A DNA stretch of 64,000 nucleotides from Uranotaenia lowii (taxonomy: Eukaryota; Arthropoda; Insecta; Diptera; Culicidae): assembly GCF_029784155.1 (NCBI RefSeq), contig NC_073691.1, positions 55,362,356 to 55,426,355 on the forward strand. Reading direction: 5' to 3'. The notes under the pieces were generated by a model. The model saw only the letters and a program-made list of their open reading frames with translations. It was not told the DNA's origin and did not search any database. Below, one piece after another: positions 1 through 12,604 of the stretch. The translations under genes were made by a program, and so were the position numbers. Within the stretch, counting starts at the first letter, position 1, and every line of letters begins with the position of its first letter.

Positions 1-2699
1 AAATTTCCGAGCCTAACGATAAGGATCTTCACTCCCGGTGTGATTATCGTGGTGTTTTGATTGTTTTCTTTTGGCTCGTTGCAGTCTTACAAATTGCATA
101 TCATTTAAAATGGCATTCACATTCACTACCACATGTTGGTGCATCGCCCTGGGATATCTGGTGGAGGTTCATATGTACTTCCTTGATAATCTACTGACTT
201 ACTCACGGGATCGTATGAGATAAAGTGTAGTGCGATTTGTCTGGTTCTGAGGCAACCTTCCACTTTTGGTGGACCATATTGAAACGTTATCTTTATTTCT
301 TCTACATCATCCATCCGAATGAGAAGTTGTCAGCCGTTAGCTTTTGAGCTTCAAGAACGATATTCACAGTAAAGATCCTAGAAAACTACATCAAACCGTT
401 TCTATTGACAAGGGAATTAGACTCTTTTTAGGGGTTTTAAATTTGTTCGTTTTAAAATATTTTTAGAACCTGCAATTAAACACAAAAACATCGGTTTTAC
501 ATAATTCTGAAATTAGAATTGTTGACAAAACTAAGCATTGCTAATGAACAAAATTCAAAATCTAAATCTAGGTTTTAGATATAAATTTCATATTTCATAT
601 TTACCGAAACATTATCTCTGAAACTATGAAATCTGATTTCTGATTATGATTCTCGATAGTTAGTCATGGAAATAGAAGGTCTTCACTAGCGATATGGTTT
701 TCAAATTAAACTTGCAGTTACTCAATAAAGTAAGTAATTGCCCGTTAAATAATGTAACACAAATTACGTTTAATTATTCATTTCCCTCGTAATTGACGCA
801 ATTTGGGGGCTACTAAATCTCAGATTATCGCGCGCCGTTTGTCTCCCCTAAAAGGGACTGTTGTTGACGATCATGATCTGTTTCAACGATCTCTCAAACG
901 CTGGGCGGCAAAAACAACAAAAAAAAGGCCATGTTTCGTCTTGGGTCTCAAACATTCAAACTAACTCCGGCTTGCGCACGTAATTCCCCAAATCTGCGCT
1001 TAACCTAATCGGTACAGGGCTATAAACATCCAAAACAACAACAACAACAATCACTAGAGTGAAAAAAAAAACTCATCGCATGACCAAATCTGTAACTATC
1101 ATTCCTATTGTAGGTATGTTTCTATGCTACAAACCACATTAATGGTGGCTCTTTTTCATTGACCAAAACTGAGCGGCTGGCGGCATTTGATGGCGTTGTG
1201 TCTCGCTCGCGCTGCTTCGAATCGCTAAACTTGGGCAAACAAAAACTAGACGAACAGAAAAATGCAGATCATCGCCCAGAGATATGTAGATAAACGAAAA
1301 ACATTCCGACTATCAATGTTTTGGCAGGCTTCTGGGAAAGATAGCGTACGCTGATATTCGGGAAATGTGACACTAAACTTGGAATGAATGAAGAAATCTC
1401 AATCCGTTTTCGGATATTCCCACGGGTTGTGGTAGGGTATGTCTTGCGTTTTCCAGAAATAGGATTTTGGAGACAGGATAATCTAAAGTAGCTTCCAGGA
1501 AAAACTTTAAAGGACTCGCGATTGAAATGAAAAATATTCCTGAGTCATTGATGGGATAGAAATCTTTTTTTTTACTTTTCCAAAAAAAAATATTTTTTTG
1601 CTAGCGAAAAAGTTTAAGTCTTCAGCATTTTCTAATGGACCTGCCTAGAGCTGAAACGAGCATAAATAATCAAACAACAAGCCGCCACATCATCGTCATC
1701 ATCATTCCAGACTCCAGCACCATATCATGTCGGCTGCCACATTCAGCAAAAAAGCATAAACGGCCGATGGAACACCTTTAAAAAACCACACGTAAGCCAC
1801 TTTATCGTCCATCGCGATAACAAAAACCCAAACATGGGTGTAGCATAAAAGTCAGCTTCCGAATTCCGTTTATAGTAGATAGAGTAGTTTTTTTTGCTTC
1901 TGTTTACCTTCCCTCCGAATGATACAATTTTTATCTACCTTCGCTTTTCTTCGTCTGTCATTTGCATTTTGGCAGATCACTCCGTCTACAGTTGAGTATA
2001 CCTTGCTGATGCTATGCTATCATGTCAGTATCACCGTGGTGAGCCCCATAACAATTCTATTATGCTAAACTTATGGTGAGCGCTCGGGCGGCCGAAGGAA
2101 AAACTGGCTCCATGATAGTGCGCCATATTTGTCTTCTTTCCTGCTGCTTTATTTATCGTTTATGTTTTTTTTCTTCCATCGACTACGCGTTTTTGCTCCT
2201 GTTGACGCCACCCATCATGGGGCGCTTTCCGTGTTTTGATTTGTACGCCTTTGTGTAGCAACATGAGAAGCAGTTTTTCTTATTGATACGTTGAGGAATT
2301 CTTGGGATCGGCTAGCGGAAACCAAAAATCTTCTAATTCAAATAAAGAGATGAACTAATTGAATTGAAGTCAAAACGTAGAAGAAACAATTAAAAGTAAT
2401 ATTAAAGAAACTACCTAGTAAATTTTTAGTATAAAATTTACCTGTTCCAAAAATTTTAACTTGGAATTTTCATCAATAATTGAGGGTAAAAGTTGCAGGC
2501 TAAAAACCCTCGTGAAATGAATGCACAACAACAACAAAATGAATGGAACGTCTTTCTCAAGGAAGAATTGCGGAAAACCAAAGCGTATATAAACAAACTG
2601 TTTGCAATTTCTCAATGTTAGCATTGTGGAGCTCAGTGCACTGCAGTGGTAATTTCGTGACTTTTTAGGGGGTAAATTGATTGGAATCATCTAACTGAA
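1..2699. other. AT-rich non-coding stretch, no recognised gene
   Basis: No open frame here resembles a known protein and none of the short frames is flanked by convincing splice signals. A short CAA microsatellite lies near 1034-1050 and several A/T homopolymers near 1560-1610. The sequence is mixed in composition and lacks recognisable transposon ends, so it may be intron or intergenic DNA of the host. Confidence 0.5.
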
Positions 2700-2734
2700 A
2701 TTCTTTTCTTATTTTATTTTTTTACATAGTATTC

Positions 2735-3850
2735 CGTCTCACGAAATAACTTGACGAAAATAATTCCTAAAATTCACTCGGTCCATGGTCACCGTTCTCC
2801 AATTCCTCGGGCACCCCACGTTCGCCAGATCACGCTCCACTTGGTCTGAACACCTACCGGATTCGTAGCGAACACCTGTTTTGCAGGACATTCGTCCGGC
2901 ATTCTCGCCCAGTGTATCCGGCCAGCTTTCACTACCTTCTGGATACTGGGTTATAGGTTACACTTCGTGCGAGGGCTTAATCTTCTCGACCGCAGTTGCT
3001 TGTTTTTTTTTTTTTTTTTGTACGTTTTATTTAACGAGGGATTAACCATTTGTGTTCACCCTCACAGTTACTTGTGGAGTCCATAGTAGGCACGACTTCC
3101 GCTGATAATTCGCCTCCGGATCTCACGGCTGATGTCATTGTCTGCGGTCACCAGTGAGCCGAGATAGACAAAGTCTTCGACTATCTCCAGCTCGTCGCCG
3201 TCGATCGTGACCTTGTTATTACTGGACAAGCGGGTTCGGTCCGTCTCGGATCCACAGGCCAGCATGTACTTCGTCTTGGACGTATTAATCATCAACCCAA
3301 TCCTTCCTGCTTCGCGTTTCAGTTTGCGGTAGATCTCCTCCACCGCCGCAGATGATCTGCCGACTATATCAATGTCGTCTGCAAAGCAGATAAGTTGACT
3401 GGATCTGTTGAAAATCGTGCCCCGCATTTCGCCCACCGCTCGTCGAATAACACCTTCTAGCGCCACGTTGAACATCATGCAGGATAGACCATCACCTTGT
3501 CGAAGCCCTCTGAGCGATTCGAATGAACTCGACAATTCACCCGAGATCCGCACACAGCACTGCGTTCCATCCATCGTCGCCTTGATCAGTCTGATCAGCT
3601 TCCCGGAAAAGCCGTTCTCGTCCATGATTTTCCATAGCTCGTTACGGTCGATCGTGTCGTATGCGGCTTTGAAGTCGATGAATAGATGGTGCGTAGGGAC
3701 TTGGTGTTCCCGGCATTTTTGGAGGATTTGCCGTAATGTGAATATCTGGTATGTCGTTGACCATCCCTCCATGAAGCCGGCCTGATGACTTCCCACGAAT
3801 CTGTTTGCCTCTTGTCTTATACAGTGAATCACCGATTTGGTCACCCCCAT
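2735..3850 (-). pseudogene. Non-LTR retrotransposon reverse transcriptase, 5'-truncated and broken
   Basis: Reverse transcriptase that would copy LINE-type RNA at its target site. Read on the minus strand from 3850, a 260-residue frame shows motif A LFIDFKAAYD (56-65), motif B GLRQGDG (115-121), the catalytic FADD of motif C (156-159), TKYM of motif D (193-196) and VYLGS (228-232). The frame stops at 3068 only because a small retroposon sits there. Beyond it the C-terminal part resumes (QLRSRRL, then HWARMPDECPAKQVF near 2910), followed by a frameshift and a final segment ending near 2735. The endonuclease and N-terminal half are missing, as expected for a 5'-truncated LINE insertion. The clade is not assigned; it differs from the family at 11.4 and 27.4 kb. 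It is not functional as it stands. Confidence 0.88.
3004..3064 (-). mobile_element. 61-bp poly(A)-tailed retroposon inside the reverse transcriptase
   Basis: The insert begins with a T run on the plus strand (3003-3019), a poly(A) tail on the minus strand, and is flanked by an 11-bp target duplication: CAGTTGCTTGT at 2993-3003 and CAGTTACTTGT at 3065-3075, with one difference. Removing the insert plus one duplicate rejoins the host frame as ...YGLHK then QLRSRRL, which is the expected continuation for this reverse transcriptase. The body is too short to identify its source RNA. It is probably a severely 5'-truncated LINE or SINE. Confidence 0.75.
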
Positions 3851-4180
3851 GATGCATTTTAGGGTGACAAATAAGGAACAGTGTTAAAAGCCGGTGATTT
3901 TTAAACCTGATGAAGTTAATCAGTAAACTCACTGCATCAATTAAAATAGTGTAGGGTGTTTTTTTGTGTGTTTCAGCTGATCTTTGAAACGTTCAACTTG
4001 CTAGAGAAGATAGCCGCCTCAGGCTTGAAATTTTGAGACCCAGCGAAGTCCTTAGGCCTAATACTGGAGAACACAAGACACAGTCCGGGCAAGTATTGCT
4101 TTACTCCGAGATATCAACGAAGGAATAATCGTAGACAGATTTAGAACACGGGTTAGAAACTTTTCAGTAGTCCAGTGTTA
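3851..4180. other. Non-coding stretch, nothing recognised
   Basis: This lies upstream of the truncated reverse transcriptase and shows no open frame, repeat or transposon end that I can support. Confidence 0.4.
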
Positions 4181-4620
4181 AAATCCTCGAATTATGTTAA
4201 AAATGGTAAGAGAGCCCCACTTGCTATTTCCCTTCTGGAAAGAAGAAGGTGTTCCGAAATCCCCTCCTATGCCAAATTTCGTACCATTTGCTTGAACGGT
4301 TCTTAAGTTATACATACATTTCATTTTTGCTTTCGAGACCCCAACCCCTCTTCCAGTAAGAGGGAAGGGTATCAAACTGTGAAAGAAACCTTCCCCGGCC
4401 TTATAAGCACCCACCTGCCCCTTTTCAAGAAAATCGGTTCAGTAGTTTCCGAGTCTATAGGGAACAGACAGGCAGACAGAGATCCATCTTCTCTAATTTA
4501 TAAAGATGAGTTGGACTATATATGTTTGTTTGTTTGTATGAAACTTATACAAATCCACACCGCTTAACTGATCAGCCTGAAATTTTGTACAGTGATGTAA
4601 TTGGACATGAAAAAGGTCGA
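4181..4620. repeat. Possible dispersed repeat of insect type
   Basis: The segment contains a text style common in insect interspersed repeats: a 'pattern of ATGCCAAATTTCGTACC', then AACAGACAGGCAGACAGAGA near 4461-4481, then a TTTG run (4525-4536) and a second block around 4550-4600. No terminal inverted repeat or target duplication was found, so the class and boundaries are guesses. Confidence 0.3.
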
Positions 4621-4985
4621 GGTAATAGTTTTGGGCCAATCCCACCTAAGAAAACGGACCCTCCCATACAACTTTCGTTTTTATTTACTCCTACACCTAC
4701 GAACAAAAATCATGGCACCAATTTTGTCAACCGATTTTCGTTTCTTTTGGCGGGGTTGTTTTCACCATCACCATGTGCCAGGCATTAGAAACGACCATCC
4801 AAAGTTCACGTGTACTGGAAAGCAAATCAAAAATTGCTGAGCATTAAAAACTTGAAAGGGGAAAATTTTTGCGGGTATTTTTTTCCTTCTACTGATCAAA
4901 GCACGTGGTACCGATGCGAGGTATTTGATTGTAATAATCAGCCTTCATTAAGGATTTTAAAAAAATACTACTCGCCTGTTACATA

Positions 4986-5155
4986 GGGTAAAGGACTATG
5001 TTGGACCACCTTGTGTAGCTCTCCTATAAAGCAACTAATCAAGAGCCAATTAAGTGCAATATGTTATGTGCTTCAACTGTATTTGCTAAAAACATTCATG
5101 AATAGTTGCTTTATAAGAGAGGTAGACATGGTGGTCCAAAATAAATCCGTTACCC
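4986..5155. mobile_element. TA-flanked miniature inverted-repeat element
   Basis: Ends are inverted copies: GGGTAAAGGACTATG at the left and, in reverse complement, GGGTAACGGATTTAT at the right, followed on both sides by TTGGACCACC and further in by CTCTCCTATAAAGCAACTA against its inverse. The dinucleotide TA flanks both ends (4984-4985 and 5156-5157). This is the pattern of a Tc1/mariner-type MITE of 170 bp with no coding capacity. Confidence 0.75.
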
Positions 5156-5157
5156 TA

Positions 5158-6008
5158 TATATTGATAAGAACAACGGATTGTAACACTGTATGGAACTTC
5201 CATTTCACCTAATCGGATATATCTCTGAAACTAAACTCGCCAAACATTACATACTTAACAGTACGCCTGCACTTTCTGAGATCATTATCTGCACAAAACC
5301 AGAACGAATTTGATAACTTTTAAAGCCGGAAAATTAGAAGGTGTTAGAGGAGGATTTGATATTTTCGTTTGAAAAAAACTTAAAAATAAAAAAAAAGTTG
5401 AAAATTAAAAATTTCGAGTTAAACAAAAAACGCATCTACAGTTTTTTCTGTATCTAATATTTGTATTACAACCTAGTTGATGCAGCAAAAAGCAGGTTTT
5501 TTCGTTTGCCCCAATTCGAAATATAGCAGCTCAAAAATTGATAAGTTTTTACACAATGATGCTCCTAGCTTAAAAAGACAATGAAGTAGCCATGCACAGT
5601 ATTCGAGAGAAAGATGCGTTTTGTTGTGTTGAGAAAATATTTAGAACACATCAAACTTGTAGAGCTTTTATAAAAAAAAGTTATAAGCAAAAAAACCGTT
5701 TTAGACACGCTTTACTTTTTTAATCTTAAAAAAACATAGAGCGATAAAAATTTAATTGCACAACTTTGGTATGCACAGCAAAGTATCTTCAAGATACATT
5801 CTATAGCTTTCTGGAACATTTCTATACTCAATCTTGCTAAGTACAAAATAAAATTTATATAGGTATCTACCGTTTTATGAGGAGATCATCCATCTTGAAA
5901 AGTACTACTGGATTTTCAAAATGGAAAAGATAAAGAACAATTGTCATCATTTGATGACAAAAAAGGGCAAACCAAATCAAGCTTCCTAAAAAAGGGTGAG
6001 TGTAAAAT
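5158..6008. other. AT-rich non-coding stretch
   Basis: No gene or clear repeat is visible. It is rich in A and T runs and contains no open frame of note. Confidence 0.4.
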
Positions 6009-6674
6009 AAGGTTGCCAGATTTTTTCTGAACGTATCGGGACCGGATAAATCCAGCCAAATTTTATCGAAAACCCTGATTGCTATGTATCAGCAATTAAA
6101 ACACGAGCGGTTTAATACTTTGGTCTGCTTTATTTGAAAGTAAACTTTGGAATGAAATAATTTGAGCACTGTGCGTTTTATTTATACTCTGTAGTACTCG
6201 GGCCGCTCTCTCGCGTTATCGGTGATTATGTCATTTTCCTCGTTCGTCACCTCGGTCGTTCTCGGTGGTTCGCGTGCTGTAGCCAATACACACTGATAAA
6301 ATGATTTCAAAATGTTCAACCCGATATCCGGGAAATATCCTGGCAAACTTAGTCAAAACCGCGGAATTATTCAGTACAAATCAAGAAAAATGCACTTTAA
6401 ATATTTTTTTTTATCAAACCACATCAGCAGAATTTAAATTGTTTATCCAAACACAAGTCATGATTATTTGGATAAAACTTGCCATTAAAAAATGAACGTA
6501 AAAATAAAAAATTATAATAATTTGATTTTAGTTTTATGCTACATTTAAAAAATGTAATGAATAAATCCGGGTAAAATAGGGGCTTTTTCCAACGAAATCA
6601 CGGGCCGGACCGGACTAACCTCAAATTTTGAGTCAAATGTGCAGGCAAGTCTGGATAAATCCGGGCAACTCTTG
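6009..6674. mobile_element. hAT-like non-autonomous element, CCGGA-word type (probable)
   Basis: The left end reads AAGGTTGCCAGA and the right end, in reverse complement, CAAGAGTTGCCCGGA. The words CCGGATAAATCC and CGGGCCGGACCGGAC cluster at the two ends, as in the better preserved element at 39259. Possible target copies are TGTAAAAT (6001-6008) and ATTAAAAT (6675-6682), matching at only 6 of 8 positions, so the boundary call is weaker than for its relatives. There is no transposase inside. Confidence 0.5.
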
Positions 6675-6715
6675 ATTAAAATGTTTTTCGTTATTGAATG
6701 AATAAGCATTCAAAG

Positions 6716-8411
6716 CAAGGCCGTGCGAACGGGGGGGGGTTTTAGGGGTTTAACCCCCCCCCCCCCCATGATGATTTCTCCCAAGAAAAATTACATGATC
6801 TCAAATGTATTTGAAAATAAGTACTAAGCAAGTCAGAAACTTTTCTCGCCTCCGGCGGAATTTTAACATAAATCTCTTTCTTGAGACATTTTGATTTTTT
6901 ATATATGTACATATGTAGGTAACAGTTATCAATGTTTGATTTTACATAAAACTGATAAATTGTAAATCTCTCATCACCAAAACAAAAAGTGTTCGACCAA
7001 ATACGCTAAAATCTACCGAATCAATCATTGAAAAAAACACCAAAATGCTGTTGCCTTGAGTCGTCAATAAAATTATGTAAATGCTTATGGTGAAACGTGT
7101 TTATTAAAAAAAACCTTCTTAAATATTAAAAAACTCTATTTTTTTTTCATTTTCAAATTGTTTAAATTTTCAAATAAATTAATCGAATTTTAAAGTACAG
7201 TTTCTCTTTCAATTAACTTGCCGAAGTTTTTGGTCAAACTTTTAAAATTTTAGAAATAATTTTAACAATTGTGTCTTTGTAATTTAATTCTGAATTTTTG
7301 TGTACTCGACACATAAGCCCTCAAATATAAATTTTTAATAACAAAAAACTTCATTTCAACCTTCTGTTCTTTCCAGGATCCAATATTTCCATCAAAAGAG
7401 CTTGAAATTTTAAACTTTTAAACCTACGATTGAAAATGTAAAAACTTTTCATTATTTTTTTTGAAGAAAATCGTGTTTTATGAATCGATCATGAATTTTA
7501 AATTAATCTTAAAAAGTTTTAAAAATGATTCGAAGTAACTACTTTAAACGTAATTTTTATGCGAAATGTTCACTAATTTTGTATTTGTTTTGTTCTTTCA
7601 ATGTTAACTACAGAACTAGGAACTCCTTATTTTTCTTATTTTCAGTTTTCATTAATTATCCACGAAATTACTCATTTCCCAACATTTCCATGTCAGTATA
7701 ATTGAACATGAAGTTTTTATTTTGAACTTTAAGAATGAACTTTTTATGCCGTTTATTTTGATAACAGGAGGAATTTTTTTTATAAAAAAGGTTTCATCTC
7801 TGACTTCTATCACTGGCACTCTTCAAATAATAATAGATATATTCTTTTTTCTATCAAATCATATTAATCCATCATTCATTGAATAAATTCTCCAAAATTC
7901 AAAATTGGTTTTTATCTGTTATAAAAAATTACAATTAAAATCGCGATTATATATATTTTTTTGTTAAAAATACTACAGCGGAATTTTCTATCAACCCTTC
8001 AGTTGAAAATGAAGAAAAGAGTTTAAATTAAGATGAATAAAAATCAAAAATTATTTACATTTTCCTAATAATTAATCATGCTTAGTTTTTTCTCCAGTTT
8101 GTACATTCATTAGAGAATTCAGACTTGTTTCAAACTCTGTGTTTTGGAAACAGTTATTTTAAATTTGCTTATAAATTCTTTTAGAACAAATTTCTAGTTC
8201 GGAATAAAGAACATCATTTTGAAATAAATTATCAATGGCATTGTTTTTTCACTCAGTCAATTTTTTTTAGTTTGTGTCGTTATCATGAGTGAGAAACGGT
8301 GTTAGATATTTCTTTCCTTTTTTATTGTTTATTTTTGGTATTGTTATTATTTTTAGCTAAATATGAATTTTGAAAACCCCCCCCCATGGACGGGCCCTTC
8401 GCACGGGCCTG
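6716..8411. mobile_element. hAT-like non-autonomous element with G-run/C-run ends
   Basis: An exact 8-bp duplication ATTCAAAG flanks it (6708-6715 and 8412-8419). Terminal inverted repeats are CAAGGCCGTGCGAA and, in reverse complement, CAGGCCCGTGCGAA. Just inside the left end lies a run of eight or more G followed by TTTTAGGGGTTTAA and a long C run (6729-6768); the right end carries another C run (8378-8386). The 1.7-kb interior is AT-rich and non-coding. The element at 17059 has the same design. Confidence 0.82.
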
Positions 8412-8546
8412 ATTCAAAGGAAATTATTTCAACTTTCGATTAGCAAACCTAATAACTATTAGTTATTCAATAATATTAAAACGATAAACTTTGCTAATAA
8501 TCTTAATCAAAACTTTAAGAAGACAAACAAAACTTACAAAGCTTAC

Positions 8547-9491
8547 ATGATCAAACATGGTCAAATTTATTATGATGATGAGCAAAAAGCTTTCAAAATT
8601 TCAAAAAGTAAAAAGACTAATTTCGGCATTCATCCGGCGAGCGTAAAATCCATCATTCACAAGTTCGGGGAACACAATACGTTCGATGATTTGCCAGGTA
8701 GGGGTAGAAACCCAGGACCATCTGACTCAAATCTGGACCGTAAGGTAATCAACCTCATAAACCGGAATCGATCGTTGTCCATACAGGATTTGGCGAAAAA
8801 AGCTGGGACATCGATCGGAATGGTACAGCGGATCAAGAAGCGAAACAACCTGAAGACATACAAGAAGCAGAAAGTGTCCAAACAAACGGCTGAACAAAAA
8901 TCAAAAGCCAAAACCAGAACCCGGAAGCTGTAACATCGGAAACTTATGTAAAAGAGGATTCCAGTACTCTTCCGGGACCACAATTCTACACTGCAGCTAT
9001 TGGGGAGGATGCGAGTGACCACGAGAAGTCGATTGAGGTGGAAAAATTTGGCCAGAAAGTGCTTGTGTGGCAGGCAATCTGCTCCTGCGGATTTAAGTCG
9101 GTGAGTTTCTTACAAAAGGAACAATAAATGCCGATATGTACCAAAAGGAGTGTTTGCAGAAAACGTTGCTGCCACTGTAGAAGAAACATACGACTCCACC
9201 ATTGTTCTGGCCTGATTTGGTGTCAGCCCACTACGCTAAATCCACTCTTGGATAGTTTGAGGCAACGATGTAGATTTCGTAGAGAAAGATATAAACCCAC
9301 CAAACTTCCCCCAGCTTCGCCCCATAGAACGATATTGGGCTATCGTCAAGAGAGTTTTCAAGAAGGATGGTAAGGCCAACCATGGCGGACCATGGCGGTT
9401 TTCCAAAAAATTGGAATGCTGCGGCCAAGAAGTGTGATCAATCAGCTGTACAAAACCTAATGAAACGCGTCAAGTCGAAAATCCGAGAATA
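8547..9491 (+). pseudogene. Mariner-type (ITm DD37E) transposase, copy 1, inactivated
   Basis: Cut-and-paste transposase. The first 128 residues, from the ATG at 8547, form a paired helix-turn-helix DNA-binding region with a GRPR-like linker (GRGRN at 51-55). The catalytic region follows after a frame change: ETYVKED near 8940 (first Asp lost or unclear), VLVWQAICSCG near 9060, FWPDLVSAHY near 9210 with the second Asp, and QLRPIERYW near 9307 with the Glu. Allowing for one missing base near 9263, 37 residues separate Asp and Glu. In-frame stops and at least two frameshifts show it is dead. No terminal inverted repeats could be located around it. Confidence 0.85.
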
Positions 9492-9599
9492 TTAACAATA
9501 ATTACTTTTTTATGTGTTTATAACTTATTTTCGATACACTCCTTAATAAAGTAAGAGTATTTCTTGTAATCAGCGATTTATTGTTTTTTTCTTCAATTT

Positions 9600-11400
9600 T
9601 TTACATTAAATATTAAATTAACACCTTCATTTCCTCCATACAATGTTTTTCGATCAAATGAATAGTTTTTGAAATACACACGTTTGTAACTGCTCGGATT
9701 CTAAATGATCATAGCCTTACATGCCACATCACCAGTTGAAAACTCCCCAGACGTCTTAATTGCGCGGAAAACAGTTCCCTTCGCAGAAAAGTAATTATGT
9801 TATCAAAATCATTCTGTAAAAGCTGGCAAACACGTTTTATCGCTGCGTCATTAATTGCAGCCGATAAAAATGCCCTGCTGCTGATCTTTTCATCTCCCTG
9901 CTTCTGGAGGTAAACGCAGCGTTTAAGAAGACTTCTGGGCCCCCAAAATGACAAACAATATTGATATCGGAGGCCCAAATGAACTAATTTATCACGGCCA
10001 CTTAAAGAGTCCCCCCACCCTTCTCTCTTTGTGTTTGGGACCTGACTGGCTCTTCAGCAACCCGGGCCGAAAAATCCCTGCTCACTCACTCAAATTAGTC
10101 CGTTAAATTGCAATATCATCGTTTTAAGACCTGCCCCGGAATTCTTCTTTTTCCTCACCAATTTTTTCTTCTTTTAGCCATTTGCAAAGGTCGCGAAGGA
10201 AGAAACGGATATTTTAGGGACCGAATTGGACCCGATGTGGATCTGCATGACAAGGTGGCTGGCTTGCCGAAAATTGGCGCGGCTTTTAAAATACCCAAAG
10301 AAAGCCCTTTGACCGCGAAGCTGCTCCCCTTCCTCATCGCAGCAGCTGTCCAGATTCGAGATTCGAGGGTCCAATCAGTGAAAAACCGCAGCAGCTGTCG
10401 TTCGGTAAAGAGCCAAGATCAATTGCAGTAAATTCCGCTTAAGCTGCCGGTTAAAGCTTCCAGTCGTCGAGGAGCTGAAATTGGACAGTTGGGAGGCCTC
10501 TAAAGTGTAGAATAAAAGCAACAGAACGAAATTTCAATGGCACAGCATCCGGATGAGAAATGTGCATCAATTCCGTGAAAGCACAAGAATAACGGGCATC
10601 ACTCTGCGAAAACATCCCGGGTCGAGCCTTTTGACAGCCGTGAAAACGATCCCGAGAAATGGGAATTTCATTCATTTGAACCATGCTCATTACGTTGCTA
10701 CCTACCTTTATGTGTTTTCGGAAATCGGCATACTTTACACCGCTACATTTTAATCTTAAGATGAATATTTTTCTTGTCATTCTTTTTTAACCATTTTTCA
10801 ACCTTTTCTGGTCAATTTTTTGTTTTAAATTTATCTTAAAGCTTCCCAGCATTGAGAAATTAAGTGCATTCAACCATTTCCCAGACAGCACTTGGAAATC
10901 GATACGCGATAATCAGCTCTTAAGAGTAGAAAAAATAAATTCTACTCTCAAGCATCATAGCTGAGACCGCCCGCCAGTATTATTTACACATTTTACAGCT
11001 CATTACAGTTGCGGTTTCTGAGGATTGGCGAGAGGGTTGCCTTTCTCCAATCTACTACTTACTACTGCTGGCTGGGTCGAAATAAAACAGCAAAAGGATT
11101 CATTTCGCCGAAATATTTTCCGCCCCGTTGAACACGCTTTACAATTACTCGAATGGTGTTATTTTACGTTCAATCGATACGTTTTGATGCAGACGGATGC
11201 GATGGAGTTGAGAAATTGGGCATACATTGGAGAACATTCCACTTTTTATTACATGCCAGTACATATTTGATGGTAACGTGGGAAAAAATTAACGTAGGCT
11301 ATGTTTTTATAAGCGCATCCCAATCACAGTCCTTTAAAATTTAATAGATACCTATATTCAACTTCAAAATTCACAGAACCATGGTTTCTACGAGAAACAT
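9600..11400. other. Mixed-composition stretch without a recognised gene
   Basis: Less AT-rich than most of the window, with several short frames (for example 10108-10431 and 10451-10780 on opposite strands) that resemble nothing I know and overlap each other. I see no transposon ends. It may be single-copy intron or regulatory DNA, which is an inference from composition only. Confidence 0.4.
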
Positions 11401-11430
11401 TATTTACATGTTTTCTTAAGGTTCCCCTCG

Positions 11431-12104
11431 ATGAAGATCAACACAGGAAATACCTCCAGTTTCATGGTAGCTGAGCAACAAGTTGAGAAAGTGGAGTGCT
11501 TCCAGTATCTTGGTTATCAGATAACGCCTGATGGTGGTACCAAGAAGGACATCGAAATCCGGATCAGAAAAGCCCGATTTGCATTTGCGAGCCTCCGCAA
11601 CATCTGGCGTTCACGTCGGATATCTCTACGAACGAATATTCGAATCCTTGACTCAAACGTCAAATCCGTATTGCTGTACGGGTGTGAAACTTGGTGCACA
11701 TATGCGGTGGCGACGCGAAAACTGCAAGTATTTGTAAATTGCTGCCTACGGGGTATCATCCGCGCTTGGTGGCCTGGCAATTGGATCTTAAACGTAGAAC
11801 TACTTCGCCAGAGTCATCAAAGGGCGCTAGAAATCGAGATTCGGAAACGTAAGTGGAGATGGATTGGGCACTCACTGAGAAGAGATGAGAACGAGCAGGT
11901 AGGCGCTTGATTGGAATCCAGAAGGACATCGAAGGAGAGGCAGACCCAGAAACTCGTGGTTGCAAAGCCTAGCCGCCGATATACAAACTGTCGACGAGAG
12001 TATTGGCTGGGACCAAAGGAAGACACTGGCCTCGGATCGTCAACAGTGTAGGTCTTTTAACACGGCCCTATGCCCCGAAGGATCGGCACGGGAACATTAA
12101 GTAA
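11431..12104 (+). pseudogene. Non-LTR reverse transcriptase C-terminal fragment (plus strand)
   Basis: This is the 3' part of a LINE-type reverse transcriptase ORF. A 159-residue frame contains FQYLG (24-28), LLYGCETW (81-88), the thumb-side segment RAWWPGNWI and KWRWIGH (141-147). Past a frameshift near 11905 it continues as WNPEGHRRRGRPRNSW... to ALCPEG near 12076. The element ends in short TAAG repeats (12098-12114), which looks like its own 3' tail. The 5' portion with the catalytic FADD box is absent. The same family provides the fragments at 12115-13921 and 27376-27545. Confidence 0.85.
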
Positions 12105-12114
12105 GTAAGTAAGT

Positions 12115-12602
12115 TGATGTTCCCGTGTTGATCTTCCAGAAGGCCATGCCCATGGTAAAAGATCTCCGGAGCCAGCATTTTCACTTGGTCCCATACAAGC
12201 TTCTTCTCGATGTGGAATACCGAGGGCCCCGTTTGCAGGGGTCTCTCGAGACGAATGCTCAACTGGCATTATCAATCACTAGATACTTGAGAGGTCAGTT
12301 ATGCTGGCGATTGCTATCGCTGATGTTGAAAGCTTGGCTCTCATACTCTTACAGCCAGAGTTATAGCTAGGAAGCCACAGTCGACAATTTGGATTTCGAT
12401 GGCTAAGCTTCGCCGCCACGAGCCTATGGGTCTGCCTCTCCTTCTATGTTCTTCTGGATTCCACTCAAGCGCCTCTCTGCAAATCGCGTTCACATCTTTT
12501 CGCATCGTATGTCGAATCAATCTCCACTTACGCTCCCGAATCTCGATTTCTAGCGTCTTTGATGAAACCGACGATGTAGTTCTAAGTTTGAGATCCAATT
12601 GC
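12115..12602 (-). pseudogene. Non-LTR reverse transcriptase C-terminal fragment (minus strand, first part)
   Basis: This is a second copy of the same family as at 11431, in the opposite orientation, so the two 3' ends face each other. On the minus strand it reads LEIEIRERKWRLIRHTMR and CREALEWNPEEHRRRGRP, matching the plus-strand copy, and WDQVKMLAPE near the 3' end. GATCGGCACGGGAACAT (12081-12097) and its inverse (12117-12133) form a palindrome at the meeting point. The copy continues on the far side of the mariner element at 13874-13921. Confidence 0.82.
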
Positions 12603-12604
12603 TA

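Noticed and set aside
3408..3785. 125-residue plus-strand frame opposite the reverse transcriptase
   Set aside because: It is the antisense shadow of the reverse transcriptase, which has all the expected motifs on the minus strand.
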